NCBI GenBank assembly: GCA_000333235.1
Contig: CAPN01000051.1
Location: 682,001 to 746,000 of the forward strand
Direction of reading: 5' to 3'
Source: Pseudoalteromonas luteoviolacea B = ATCC 29581
GTDB taxonomy: Bacteria > Pseudomonadota > Gammaproteobacteria > Enterobacterales > Alteromonadaceae
DNA: 64,000 bases
The position numbers and the translations under genes were made by a program. Below, piece after piece: positions 18,217-27,914 of this stretch; the first letter of the stretch is position 1; each line of letters begins with the position of its first letter. The notes under the pieces were generated by a model, which had not been told where the DNA came from, ran no database searches, and saw only the letters and a list, made by a program, of their open reading frames with translations.

Positions 18217-18691
18217 GCATTTCTCCTTGCATATCAGCTTAAAAATTTACCATTAGCTCTAGCAGAGATTAGGCGAAGTTTTCCAGGATGTTGACAAGAT
18301 TAACCGCATACTTATGCGAAACAAGTCAATCCTGAGAAGTAGCTTTACTAATTTACTCCCGTAAGGCGCGAGATAGAGATAGATCATTTAAGCTACTTAA
18401 GTATGAAATAAAATAGCTAAAACTCAACGTGATGAAATGGCAAAAAGACTTTTTTGGAAACACCGCATCGAAGACTATTGATTAAATAAAAATAGTCTCA
18501 CCACCATGAACTTGTTTAGCTATTGTTCTTAATAGAAAAAGGAAAAGTAGTCATTGCGTTTTGCAACAAAATTAGTGAACAAATTTTCATTGATTTTATA
18601 AATCGACGTCAATTTAGAGTTGGCATTCGATGATCATGCAAACACCGAACTCTTATCAATCACAGCGATGCCTAAAGGGACAAGCCAGTTT
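18217..18691. other. Gene-free region with a structured element
   Basis: 475 bases between the EAL gene start and the dcd stop with no credible coding frame. The plus strand has a perfect -35 hexamer (TTGACA, 18291-18296). After it comes a 9-bp perfect stem, AAGTAGCTT (18337-18345) with AAGCTACTT (18390-18398), enclosing a small TTAC-TCCC-GTAA hairpin at 18353-18364. GACTATT/AATAGTC at 18473-18497 is a second weak hairpin. No terminator with a T run is seen. Confidence 0.4.
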
Positions 18692-19282
18692 TTAGTTTTC
18701 GCTATCATCACTTATGCGGCTAGCAACGGCACTATTTTGGCCTTTGTATTTTGCATCTTTTCGTTTGTTATATGGGTTTTCAGCAGGACTACTCATCGTT
18801 TCGAAACTTAATGCCCCGATTTTCATTTTAGGTCTAAGTGCAAGCGGTAACTTACCTGAATTATAAAATTCCAACACGATATTCCCAGACCAACCTGGGT
18901 CAATTCGGTGTGCAGTTACATGCACCATTAACCCTAAACGTGCTAAAGATGAACGCCCGTCCAACCAACCAACTAAATCATCGGGTAATGTGACTGACTC
19001 ATAAGTCATCGCTAAAGCCAACTCACCGGGATGGAGAAAAAATGCTTGGCCTGGTGCTATTTCTATTTCATCACTCATGATGTTTTCCATAGCCGCGTTA
19101 ATTTCTTCTTTTTTTCCACTTAAATCGACATATGGAGCCGCATGGTCTTGAAATACTCTAAATTTGTTACCCAGACGCAAATCAACGGTTATCCCTGAGA
19201 TCATCTCCTCTTTTGGAGTTGGCTCAACGATGATTTTTCTTTCCGCTATAGCTTGTTTTATGTGTGTATCAGAGAGTCTCAT
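18692..19282 (-). CDS. dcd: dCTP deaminase
   Basis: A 196-residue enzyme converting dCTP to dUTP for thymidylate synthesis. The motifs are clear: [12 protein letters not shown] at the N-terminus, GRSSLARLG (Ser/Arg of the active site) and [17 protein letters not shown] with the catalytic Glu. Length is close to E. coli Dcd (193). It starts three bases after the apbC stop, with no separate ribosome binding site, so translational coupling is likely. The dcd/apbC proximity next to metG matches the E. coli neighbourhood. Confidence 0.96.
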   Translation of the reverse strand: MRLSDTHIKQAIAERKIIVEPTPKEEMISGITVDLRLGNKFRVFQDHAAPYVDLSGKKEEINAAMENIMSDEIEIAPGQAFFLHPGELALAMTYESVTLPDDLVGWLDGRSSLARLGLMVHVTAHRIDPGWSGNIVLEFYNSGKLPLALRPKMKIGALSFETMSSPAENPYNKRKDAKYKGQNSAVASRISDDSEN

Positions 19283-19285
19283 TGA

Positions 19286-20359
19286 TTAATCATCCGTCAT
19301 TAAAATTTCAACCGTTTGAGCAGTTGTTTGTTGATAAAACAATTCACTTGCGACCTGTTTGGCAAGCTCACGATAAGTCTTGTCTATATTGGGTACATTC
19401 GATAACGAGTCACTGCCTTGCTCACCCTGAATACGAATGGCCGTATGCAATGGAATTTCGGCAAGTAATGGTACTCCGTGACGCATGGCCAACTTAGTTC
19501 CACCCTCGGTTCCAAATACATCAGATTGTGCACCACACTGTCCACAAATAAAGTAACTCATGTTCTCAACGAGTCCTAAAATTGGCATATTGACTTTATT
19601 AAACATAGCAATGCCTTTTTCTGCATCCGCAAGAGCAAGATCTTGAGGGGTTGTGACGATAATCGCACCACTAGCAGGGACTTTCTGCGACATGGTTAGT
19701 TGAATATCCCCGGTACCTGGTGGCATATCTACAACTAAATAATCTAATTCTCCCCATTGGGTTTCATTTAAAAGTTGCGTTAATGCTTGTGAAGCCATGG
19801 GGCCACGCCATACAGTTGCTTCGCTTGAAGGGACTAGGTAGCCAATGGATTGAGTTTTCAATCCCGCTTTATTAATTGTCATGAGTGTTTTTTCATCTTG
19901 CGCACTTGGTTTTGCATCAATTAGCCCAAGAAGACTTGGGATCGATGGACCATAAATATCTGCATCAAGCACTCCCACTGTTCCACCTTCTTGCTTAAGC
20001 GCATAAGCAAGGTTTACGGTTGTCGTAGACTTACCTACTCCCCCTTTACCCGATGCTACGAGTACAATATGTTTTATGCCTTTAAACTTTGTTTGGTTCG
20101 GTAACTCAACATTGATGTTAACGGTGACCACGTTATTTAATTTGTGACTTAAATACGCTTCTATTTTTGGTTTTTCTGACTCAGCAGCAAAAGGCAGTGT
20201 TAGATTAACCACCATTATTTCATCTTGCTTGTCAATTTTAACAATCCACGCCTTTTCAATTCCTAACGGAAAGATCGAATTTCGATATGAGGCTAATAAT
20301 GTCTCAAGTTCAGTGTGCTGTATTACGGAAGGAGAAAACCAGCTTTTAATGTTGAACAT
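19286..20359 (-). CDS. apbC: Mrp/ApbC iron-sulfur cluster carrier ATPase
   Basis: A P-loop ATPase of the Mrp/NBP35 family that carries and transfers Fe-S clusters. An N-terminal MIP18-like domain (about residues 10-85) is followed by the deviant Walker A GKGGVGKST and the LDADIYGPSIPS segment. The cluster-binding CGQCG (CXXC) lies near residue 265. The frame is open from ATG 20410, with further Met codons at 20374 and 20359. I place the start at 20359 (MFNIKSWFSP), where a GAG lies upstream at a tolerable distance, but this is uncertain. It is divergent from metG, as in E. coli. Confidence 0.9.
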   Translation of the reverse strand: MFNIKSWFSPSVIQHTELETLLASYRNSIFPLGIEKAWIVKIDKQDEIMVVNLTLPFAAESEKPKIEAYLSHKLNNVVTVNINVELPNQTKFKGIKHIVLVASGKGGVGKSTTTVNLAYALKQEGGTVGVLDADIYGPSIPSLLGLIDAKPSAQDEKTLMTINKAGLKTQSIGYLVPSSEATVWRGPMASQALTQLLNETQWGELDYLVVDMPPGTGDIQLTMSQKVPASGAIIVTTPQDLALADAEKGIAMFNKVNMPILGLVENMSYFICGQCGAQSDVFGTEGGTKLAMRHGVPLLAEIPLHTAIRIQGEQGSDSLSNVPNIDKTYRELAKQVASELFYQQTTAQTVEILMTDD

Positions 20360-20479
20360 AGCAATTAAACTCATTTGAATGATGAAAAAAGCGTGGGAAT
20401 TATGTAACATTCATGCCATTAAAACCAGTCATCTGTGCTGCTTGGTGCTGCACAAAACAAAGAACGATGGAATAATCGC

Positions 20480-22501
20480 ATGACGAAGAGAAAAATTCTC
20501 ATTACCAGTGCTTTACCTTACGCAAATGGCCCAACGCACTTAGGGCACCTACTCGAATATATTCAAACTGACATTTGGGCTCGTTTTCAAAAAATGCAAG
20601 GGCATGAAGCGTATTATGTTTGTGCAGATGACGCTCACGGAACACCAATTATGCTTAATGCCCAAAAGCAAGGGATCACACCTGAGCAAATGGTTGAGAA
20701 TGTAAGCATAGAACGTCAACGCGACTTTACCGATTTTCATATTGAATTTGATAATTATCATTCGACACATAGTGCAGAAAACAAAGAATTAAGTGAAATG
20801 ATATACAACCGTCTTAACGATGGTGGCTATATTAAAAAACGAACAATATCTCAATTGTTTGACCCAGAAAAAAGCATATTTCTGCCAGATCGCTTTGTCA
20901 CAGGAACGTGTCCGAGCTGTAAAGCTGAAAACCAAAATGGTGACAGCTGTGACGCCTGTGGCGCAACTTATAGCCCAACCGAGCTACTAAATCCGCGTTC
21001 AGCCATGTCTGGTGCTAAACCTGTATTGAAAGATTCAGAACATTTCTTTTTCGACTTGCCAGCGTTTGAACACATGCTTAAATCATGGCTTCACAGTGGC
21101 AGCATTCAGCAAGAAATGGCAAATAAGCTCGACGAGTGGTTTGCCGAAGGCCTACAAGAGTGGGATATTAGCCGCGATGCGCCGTATTTCGGTTTCGAAA
21201 TTCCAAATGCACCTGGCAAATATTTTTATGTGTGGCTCGATGCACCAATCGGATACATGGCAAGTTTCAAAAATTTATGTGAAAAGAAAAACATTAATTT
21301 TGATGAATTTTGGGATAAAGATTCCAATGCCGAGCTCTACCACTTCATTGGTAAAGACATTATCTATTTCCATAGCCTTTTTTGGCCTGCCATGTTAGAT
21401 GGCGCGTCTCTTAGAAAACCAACGAATATTTTTGCCCATGGCTTTATCACCGTAAACGGTGCAAAAATGTCTAAGTCGAAAGGTACGTTTATTAAAGCTC
21501 GTACCTATCTTGATCATTTAGATCCGGAATATTTACGTTATTACTACGCTGCGAAATTAAACAGTGGCATTACTGATTTAGACATTAATTTAGACGATTT
21601 CGCACAGCGTGTGAATTCGGACTTAGTCGGAAAAGTTGTCAATATCGCTAGCCGCTGTGCAGGTTTTATTAGCAAACGTTTTGAAGGAAAACTGAGTAAT
21701 ACAGTCGCCGAACCTGCTCTATTTGCCGAGTTTTCATCACAAGCTAGCAATATCGCAAATCTTTTCGAAAGCCGCGAATACAGTCGTGCAATCCGTGAAA
21801 TAATGGCATTAGCTGATAAAGCAAATCAGTACATCGATGGTGCTGCTCCTTGGGTGTTGGTGAAAAACGAAGAAACCCAACAACAAGCTCATGACGTATG
21901 TTCAATGGGTTTAAACTTGTTTAAAGTCATTATGACTTACTTAAAACCTGTATTACCGAATATGGCAAACAATGTTGAAGCGTTTTTAGGCTGTGCACTC
22001 GAATGGAACACGGTACAAACTCCTTTAACCTGTCATACTATTTCTACATTCAAAGCGCTTATGCAACGTGTTGACATGGATAAAGTAAACTTAATGCTTG
22101 AAGAATCAAAAGAAAGCATGAATAGTTCAATAAAGCCAGATCCAACTAGTCCTTTAGCGAAAGAACCGATTGCCGCTGAAATTGAATTTAACGATTTTGC
22201 TAAAATTGATTTACGAATTGCACTTATAGCTAAAGCTGAACACGTTGAAGGAGCAGAAAAACTCTTGAAGCTGACTTTAGACTTAGGTGGCGAAACAAGA
22301 CAAGTATTTTCTGGTATCAAAGCAGCCTATAAACCAGAAGATTTAGAAGGTAAGTTAACGGTGATGGTCGCCAATCTTAAGCCTCGTAAAATGCGTTTTG
22401 GTATGTCAGAAGGTATGGTGTTAGCAGCAGGCCCTGGCGATAACGAAATCTATTTACTCGACCCTCATAGTGGCGCAAAGCCAGGCATGAGAGTGATGTA
22501 A
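20480..22501 (+). CDS. metG: Methionyl-tRNA synthetase
   Basis: A 673-residue class I aminoacyl-tRNA synthetase that charges tRNA-Met. The HIGH motif appears as THLGH at residues 19-23. The zinc knuckle CPSC...CDAC and the KMSKS loop ([10 protein letters not shown]) are present. A C-terminal EMAP/tRNA-binding domain (about 570-673, FAKIDLRIA to GMVLAAG) drives dimerisation. The frame extends upstream to a TTG at 20435, but ATG 20480 ([17 protein letters not shown]) fits the family start and has GGA about ten bases upstream. A strong terminator follows. Confidence 0.97.
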   Translation: MTKRKILITSALPYANGPTHLGHLLEYIQTDIWARFQKMQGHEAYYVCADDAHGTPIMLNAQKQGITPEQMVENVSIERQRDFTDFHIEFDNYHSTHSAENKELSEMIYNRLNDGGYIKKRTISQLFDPEKSIFLPDRFVTGTCPSCKAENQNGDSCDACGATYSPTELLNPRSAMSGAKPVLKDSEHFFFDLPAFEHMLKSWLHSGSIQQEMANKLDEWFAEGLQEWDISRDAPYFGFEIPNAPGKYFYVWLDAPIGYMASFKNLCEKKNINFDEFWDKDSNAELYHFIGKDIIYFHSLFWPAMLDGASLRKPTNIFAHGFITVNGAKMSKSKGTFIKARTYLDHLDPEYLRYYYAAKLNSGITDLDINLDDFAQRVNSDLVGKVVNIASRCAGFISKRFEGKLSNTVAEPALFAEFSSQASNIANLFESREYSRAIREIMALADKANQYIDGAAPWVLVKNEETQQQAHDVCSMGLNLFKVIMTYLKPVLPNMANNVEAFLGCALEWNTVQTPLTCHTISTFKALMQRVDMDKVNLMLEESKESMNSSIKPDPTSPLAKEPIAAEIEFNDFAKIDLRIALIAKAEHVEGAEKLLKLTLDLGGETRQVFSGIKAAYKPEDLEGKLTVMVANLKPRKMRFGMSEGMVLAAGPGDNEIYLLDPHSGAKPGMRVM

Positions 22502-22511
22502 AAATAGACTT

Positions 22512-22535
22512 AAACGGGCACTCAGGTGCCCGTTT
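22512..22535 (+). terminator. Rho-independent-type hairpin after metG
   Basis: A 10-bp perfect stem (AAACGGGCAC 22512-22521 with GTGCCCGTTT 22526-22535, loop TCAG) lies ten bases after the metG stop. The T stretch is short. Confidence 0.75.
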
Positions 22536-22639
22536 ATCGCTAATTTATTAAAGATAAATCCGATATTAAATTTGTGCTTTTTCGGCACCACGATGGGGAA
22601 ACTTAAGTTTTTTCAACTTAAAAATAGCTCTCAAAGATC

Positions 22640-25321
22640 TTAATTGGCATTCACCTTACCTCGCGAGATCGCATTATCTATTTCGCGTACAAGTTTCGTA
22701 ACTAACCCATCGATATTATCTGTACTGTTTGATTTTAATGCATTATCCAAAGCAATCGCACACGAGTGGATCTCTGTGCAGTCAAACATTCCTGCGGTAC
22801 CTTTAATGGCGTGTACTGACTTTGCTAATGCTTCTAAATCTTGATATTTAGCTTGATTTTGAATTTGCACTTTCTGTTCATGCAGCCCTGCAACATACTT
22901 CTCCTGCAATCGAGTAAACTCATCATTTGGCAGAATTACTTCTTTGGGTGTCGGTGCGTTTAAGTGGTAAGCGACTTTTTTAGCAAATAAACTCCGATCG
23001 ATAGGCTTAGCTAAATGGTCAATAAAACCTTGCTTTAAATAACGCTCTATTTCATGTCGCATGGTGTTTGCGGTAAGTGCAATAATTGGCGTTGTACACC
23101 CTGTCGCAGAAATAAACCCTAACGCTTGCTCTCCATCCATTACTGGCATTTGAATGTCCATAAGGATTAAATCGAACTCTTGATCTAACTCGGCTTGAAC
23201 AGCTAACTGCCCATTTTCAACACAAACAACTTGAAGACCCATTCGTTCAAGTATCCGAGAAATTAATCTACGGTTGTCATCATGGTCCTCGGCAAGCAAA
23301 ACCTTACCAGTCAATTTAGTTGTTGCGAGCTTAGGATCCTGATATTGGGAGTCTTTGTAGTCTCGATGAATTTCGTCAAAACTACTAACCCAACGAGTCG
23401 TGTCTGTTGTATATAAGCCTAATGACAAGGTAAATTCCGTACCAGAGCCCACTTCACTTTTAACCGATATATCGCCATCGAGTTTTTGAGCCAGGCTTTT
23501 TGAAATATTTAAGCCCAGTCCAGTTCCACCATATTTTCGGCTTGTAGAAGAGTCTGCTTGGTAAAAAGCAGTAAACAACTGCTTTTGTTCCTGTGAGGTC
23601 ATACCAATGCCAGTATCTTTTACACTAATATGGAGTTTATCCTTCGTTTGTCGAACCTCTATACTAATTTTACCCACTGTGGTGAATTTCATTGCATTTG
23701 AAGTCAAATTCAAGAGAATTTGCCTTAACCGAGTTGGATCGATAACGATATAATCGGGCAGTGGATAAAAGTACTTTAAATCAAACTCCAATCCCTTATC
23801 GCGTATTTGTTTACCTAGTAAGGATTCAACTTGTGCAATCGTATCGAACAAATTAGCCTCAAAAAGTTCCACTTCCAAACGATTTGCCTCAATTTTAGAC
23901 ATATCCAAAATGTCATTAATGAGACCTAAAACATGACGCGCATTTTGCAAGATAACACCGATAGCATTATTACGTTCATTGGGTTTGATATCGCCCAATA
24001 CAATGCCGTCGGCGTAACCAATTATCGATGTCATTGGGGTTCGAATTTCATGCGACATGTTTGCAAGAAAGCGGCTTTTCGATTCACTGGCATCACGCAA
24101 TTCGGTTGCCAATTGCTCAAGTTCATAGGTTCTTTTGAGTACTTTAGCTTCTAAATTTTTGTTGAGTTCGATGTTATCTTCATGAAGTAGTCTAAATTTA
24201 TCAGCAACAGCAAATGCTAATAACAAAGCGTCTAAAGAAGTTCCAATCAACCCTAGAAGATAAAGATTAACGGTCAAAGGGGGGAGAACGCCCAAATTCG
24301 TCATATTACCGACCATATTTGGGATCATCATCGCGATATACGCGAGCACAAAATAACGTGCTGGCTTGAACCCATCAAGTATACAGCGAATACCAATAAA
24401 GAGACCTAAACAAAGCGCAACACCGGTAACTAATGTTGACCAGAGAAATCCAAATCCTGGAAATAAAATACAAAATGGAACCCCCATTGTTGCAACCACA
24501 CCAACGAAAATTGATGTATTTGCTAACTTAGGATGTGATTCTTTTAGTCTCAATAAATTGTTATAAAACAGAATATTTGTAATGGGTGTTAATGCAAAAC
24601 CCAACCAATGTAGATGGGCGGAGTACACGCCAAAAAGCTGATCAGAAACATGAAAAAAGTGACTCCATGCAAAAACCCAACATGCTGTAAATGCAGCGTA
24701 ATAAAGATGAGTAGTATCTTTTGAACCAATGTAAATAAGAAGGTTATACAGACCTAGAACAATACCTACCCCGAAACACAATGTCATAATCAAGTTTTCA
24801 AATACAACTTGATTATTAAATGAATCAACTGGTTTTATCACGAGTTTAGTTGGTGTATAAAAAAAATCGCTTTCAAACAGAGTGACAAGGGTGTATCGCT
24901 CCCCTGGCTTTAAACGGATCTTATTCCCGTAGTGGAATGCAAATTCATTTTTTGCATTCCCGCCCGTCAAGTATCGTTCAACTGACCCTTTAGAAAATAA
25001 TCTCGATTCAATTTTAGATACCACCGTGTTGTAGGGATACAGCACAAGCTCTTCTTCACTCGAAGCATTGACAAGGTCAAGTACTAGCCAATAGCGACCT
25101 CCAAACAAACTTGTGGTTTGTAGCGTCGGTAATGAGTGTTTCCAACTTTCGATATCTTCATATTGTTGAGGAAATCTTGTGTGTTCTGCTGATGCATATA
25201 AGGTCGCAACTGTGTGTAAATTCTCATCTTGTCTGTCTGTGGTATAGACAAATTCCTTTGACTCGGCCAATGAACTATAGCCAAGTGAAAAAAAACAAAG
25301 AAACCATAAGAAAATCCGCAT
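22640..25321 (-). CDS. 7TMR-DISM hybrid sensor histidine kinase with receiver and Hpt domains
   Basis: An 893-residue tripartite kinase. It has a signal peptide (about 1-19), a periplasmic 7TMR-DISMED2 domain (about 25-170), seven membrane helices (about 180-385) and a coiled coil. HisKA carries the phospho-acceptor in FLANMSHEIRTPM (about 425). The HATPase has LLNLTSNAMKFT and GTGLGLNIS, the receiver has its aspartate in LILMDIQMPVMDG (about 720), and the Hpt has its His in VHAIKGTAGMF (about 835). The architecture resembles BarA-type phosphorelays. No response regulator is adjacent. The signal and target are unknown. Antisense frames here are shadows. Confidence 0.94.
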   Translation of the reverse strand: MRIFLWFLCFFSLGYSSLAESKEFVYTTDRQDENLHTVATLYASAEHTRFPQQYEDIESWKHSLPTLQTTSLFGGRYWLVLDLVNASSEEELVLYPYNTVVSKIESRLFSKGSVERYLTGGNAKNEFAFHYGNKIRLKPGERYTLVTLFESDFFYTPTKLVIKPVDSFNNQVVFENLIMTLCFGVGIVLGLYNLLIYIGSKDTTHLYYAAFTACWVFAWSHFFHVSDQLFGVYSAHLHWLGFALTPITNILFYNNLLRLKESHPKLANTSIFVGVVATMGVPFCILFPGFGFLWSTLVTGVALCLGLFIGIRCILDGFKPARYFVLAYIAMMIPNMVGNMTNLGVLPPLTVNLYLLGLIGTSLDALLLAFAVADKFRLLHEDNIELNKNLEAKVLKRTYELEQLATELRDASESKSRFLANMSHEIRTPMTSIIGYADGIVLGDIKPNERNNAIGVILQNARHVLGLINDILDMSKIEANRLEVELFEANLFDTIAQVESLLGKQIRDKGLEFDLKYFYPLPDYIVIDPTRLRQILLNLTSNAMKFTTVGKISIEVRQTKDKLHISVKDTGIGMTSQEQKQLFTAFYQADSSTSRKYGGTGLGLNISKSLAQKLDGDISVKSEVGSGTEFTLSLGLYTTDTTRWVSSFDEIHRDYKDSQYQDPKLATTKLTGKVLLAEDHDDNRRLISRILERMGLQVVCVENGQLAVQAELDQEFDLILMDIQMPVMDGEQALGFISATGCTTPIIALTANTMRHEIERYLKQGFIDHLAKPIDRSLFAKKVAYHLNAPTPKEVILPNDEFTRLQEKYVAGLHEQKVQIQNQAKYQDLEALAKSVHAIKGTAGMFDCTEIHSCAIALDNALKSNSTDNIDGLVTKLVREIDNAISRGKVNAN

Positions 25322-25443
25322 CGCTTGCCTTTATTATACTGCTTGTTATTTTTTGCGTTTATCCGTATTTTTGACTGATAGCCTGTTTAGAATAGGGAGA
25401 CTAACGACCCAATAAAAGTGATATATTATAAAACAACAATTCA

Positions 25444-27693
25444 TTAATACATTACTTTTAAACTCACTCCAACACGCCTGCCTTCACCTTTGAAGTCTTC
25501 CAACATACCTAGAAAATTCATTAAATCGAATTTTAAGTGACTATACTCTTCGTCAAAAACGTTTTTTGCCCAAATTCCCACTTGCCATCGTTCACGCTCA
25601 TACCAAACACTCGAATTCCATAAGGTGTAGGACGATTGCATCGCATATGGATTTTCATTTTGGTCAAAATAATATTCAGATTGAAAGTCTGCACCTACGC
25701 TTACTCGGATCGGTACATTCGTCAATTTGTAGTTTACCGTAGCCGCTGCATTCCACTCAGAGGTGAAAGGCAGCCGATTATTGGTTAATTTATTCCCGAC
25801 CGGATCAATGTATTCTTCGAATTCAGCCTTCGGTATGTACCCCAACATCATCATAATGTCGAATTGTGGAGAAAATGCGAACTTCGAGTTAATTTCTAAC
25901 CCATAGATTGTTGAATCAGCGACATTTTCTAATAGTTGCAATGGTACTTGGCCTGGTGTAGAAGCAGGTTGGTTCATGAATACTTGTTGATCTTGATAAT
26001 CGTAGTAAAAAAAGGCCGAGTCAATGTTTAGATTTAACTCATTGCTGTGGTAACGCATTCCAATTTCATGAGCGTTTAATGTTTCTGGGCCATAATAGGC
26101 AAGCGCCGCTTGCTCAACAGATGACAAAAAGCCGCCATTGTACCCTCCACTTTTAGTTCCATTGGAATAGCTATAAAAACCAGTTAATTGGTTGTTAATT
26201 TTATGATTCCAAGCAAGTTTATGAGAGAAGTGGCGGTCTTTTTCATCGCCTTCAACACGATAAAAAGGGATCCATGTTCCATCCAAATTGTTGTCATCTA
26301 TAACGACGTTCAACGTAGCATCCGACTCATAACGCAATGTTTCAATGCTGTACCGTCCGCCTACTGTTACTGTATTTTTATCGTTCAAAAACCAATCAAT
26401 CTGTGCAAACACGGATAAATCATTGCTGATAATCCGATTATCATAAGCAAATGTCGCAGTTAACGTCGTAGGGAGAATTCCTCTAAAATCTCGCAGAATA
26501 TCGTTTGCATTATCTTGTTCAATAATTTCTTTTTGATGGTATGCCCCTACGACTAAGTTGTAGTTTTCTCTGGCAAAATTAACCCGTAGCTCATTACTAT
26601 AAAAGTCATTATCCAACCCAAGATAGCCTTCACACAGTCGCGCTGGGCTGCCATCACAATTAAAATGATGTAGTCTATCTAACGTCGACACCTGCCCTAA
26701 CCACGTTACGGTGAGGTCATCTGAATAGAACCATTGGTATTCACTGCTCAGGCCTTTTGAACGAGTCTCATGTGGTGAATGATTGTTTACCGAGACATCC
26801 CAAAAATCATTACTGTGGTCATTAAACCCAAACGCATCAAAACATTCGCCCATTAATGCTTTATCAGGAGAACACAATTCTCCAGTAGCTGGATTTGCCA
26901 AAACACCAATATTTCCAACAGGTTGAACGATACCCGTCCAACGCTGGTAGCGCGCTTGAACATACAACTCGGCATTATCCCAATAAGACGTTAACCCAAA
27001 GCGAATATTATTCTGTTCCATACCAGCTTCTGGAGAATCGTCAAACAAATTGTTGGTGGTATAATCATAATTCTTATGGGACAACGCTAAACGTGTTGAA
27101 ACCGTTTCGTTCAAAGGCAAATTGAATGCACCTTCAAACTCTCGATAATCATCGCTACCTTTTCCAGCTTGAAGATACGCGTTTCGCTCGAAGCTAGGCC
27201 TCACAGAACGAACTAAAATGGCACCACCTGTACTATTTCGACCAAATAAGGTGCCTTGCGGGCCTTTTAGCACTTCAACTTGTTCTATATCGAACAAGTT
27301 CACCACCTGATTGTTACCCGAACCTACTGGATTTCCATCTATGTACACCGCAACAGGAGCGGTGTTGGCTGTATTGTAGTCAATGAGTCCGACCCCCCGA
27401 ATACTAATCGTTGGTGTCGTTCCTTCAGCCGCATTTTGACTAATTTTAACATTAGAAGAAAAACGGCCTAGCTCAGTAATGTCTTTTACTCGCTCGTTAG
27501 ACAATACTTCACCTTGAATCACATCCACAGTCACCGGGACATCAAGTATCGATTGGAGACGTTTTTGAGCATAAACCTCGATTGTCTCTATCGATTCAAC
27601 ACTTTGTAGCTTCTCTTCAGAACCTGTCTCTTTGGCCAATAGCGAACTAGAAACAGATAAAACGCACAGCGTAATCGCAGAAAGTTTATACAT
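25444..27693 (-). CDS. TonB-dependent outer-membrane receptor
   Basis: A 749-residue receptor with a signal peptide (MYKLSAITLCVLSVSSSLLA). A TonB-box-like IETIEVYAQK leads into the plug domain (SIRGVGLIDYN, VEVLKGPQGTLFGRNSTGGAI), followed by a 22-strand barrel that ends in the aromatic residue of VSLKVMY, as expected for barrel assembly. The plug resembles the broad 'FyuA/CirA-like, pesticin-type' receptors of Alteromonadales. The substrate cannot be told. The frame is open from 27774, but AGGGG precedes the ATG at 27693 and a -10 element overlaps the longer start, so 27693 is preferred. It follows the oxidoreductase operon in the same direction after a gap of 221 bases. Confidence 0.93.
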   Translation of the reverse strand: MYKLSAITLCVLSVSSSLLAKETGSEEKLQSVESIETIEVYAQKRLQSILDVPVTVDVIQGEVLSNERVKDITELGRFSSNVKISQNAAEGTTPTISIRGVGLIDYNTANTAPVAVYIDGNPVGSGNNQVVNLFDIEQVEVLKGPQGTLFGRNSTGGAILVRSVRPSFERNAYLQAGKGSDDYREFEGAFNLPLNETVSTRLALSHKNYDYTTNNLFDDSPEAGMEQNNIRFGLTSYWDNAELYVQARYQRWTGIVQPVGNIGVLANPATGELCSPDKALMGECFDAFGFNDHSNDFWDVSVNNHSPHETRSKGLSSEYQWFYSDDLTVTWLGQVSTLDRLHHFNCDGSPARLCEGYLGLDNDFYSNELRVNFARENYNLVVGAYHQKEIIEQDNANDILRDFRGILPTTLTATFAYDNRIISNDLSVFAQIDWFLNDKNTVTVGGRYSIETLRYESDATLNVVIDDNNLDGTWIPFYRVEGDEKDRHFSHKLAWNHKINNQLTGFYSYSNGTKSGGYNGGFLSSVEQAALAYYGPETLNAHEIGMRYHSNELNLNIDSAFFYYDYQDQQVFMNQPASTPGQVPLQLLENVADSTIYGLEINSKFAFSPQFDIMMMLGYIPKAEFEEYIDPVGNKLTNNRLPFTSEWNAAATVNYKLTNVPIRVSVGADFQSEYYFDQNENPYAMQSSYTLWNSSVWYERERWQVGIWAKNVFDEEYSHLKFDLMNFLGMLEDFKGEGRRVGVSLKVMY

Positions 27694-27776
27694 TTGAACC
27701 CCTCGCCACGCGAGACTGTGAGTTGAGCTTGCTCGCTCAATCTCTCTTATTAAAATTAACAGCTTAACTGACAAAG

Positions 27777-27782
27777 ATTATA
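27777..27782 (-). promoter_or_regulatory. Candidate -10 element of the TonB-receptor gene
   Basis: A perfect TATAAT on the minus strand about 84 bases before the preferred ATG. TTGAAC lies 14 bases upstream, which is too close for a standard -35, so the -35 is uncertain. Confidence 0.35.
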
Positions 27783-27914
27783 GACTAATGAATGGAGTTC
27801 AAAGCAATTTTAAAGGGATTTTTCGTATTTTATCTTAGAATGAATTTTTTTATGACTTAGGTTGTCGTTTTGACTGACCACATTTGACCAATCAAAACGC
27901 CTACTTGAACCGAT

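Noticed and set aside
22605-22622. TTAAGTT/AACTTAA hairpin between metG and the sensor kinase
   Set aside because: AT-only stem with a weak tail. It could help terminate the kinase gene, but it is too weak to call.
27866-27899. CGTTTTGA/TCAAAACG stem after the FAD oxidoreductase gene
   Set aside because: The loop is 18 bases and there is no T run in the right place, so I did not call it a terminator.
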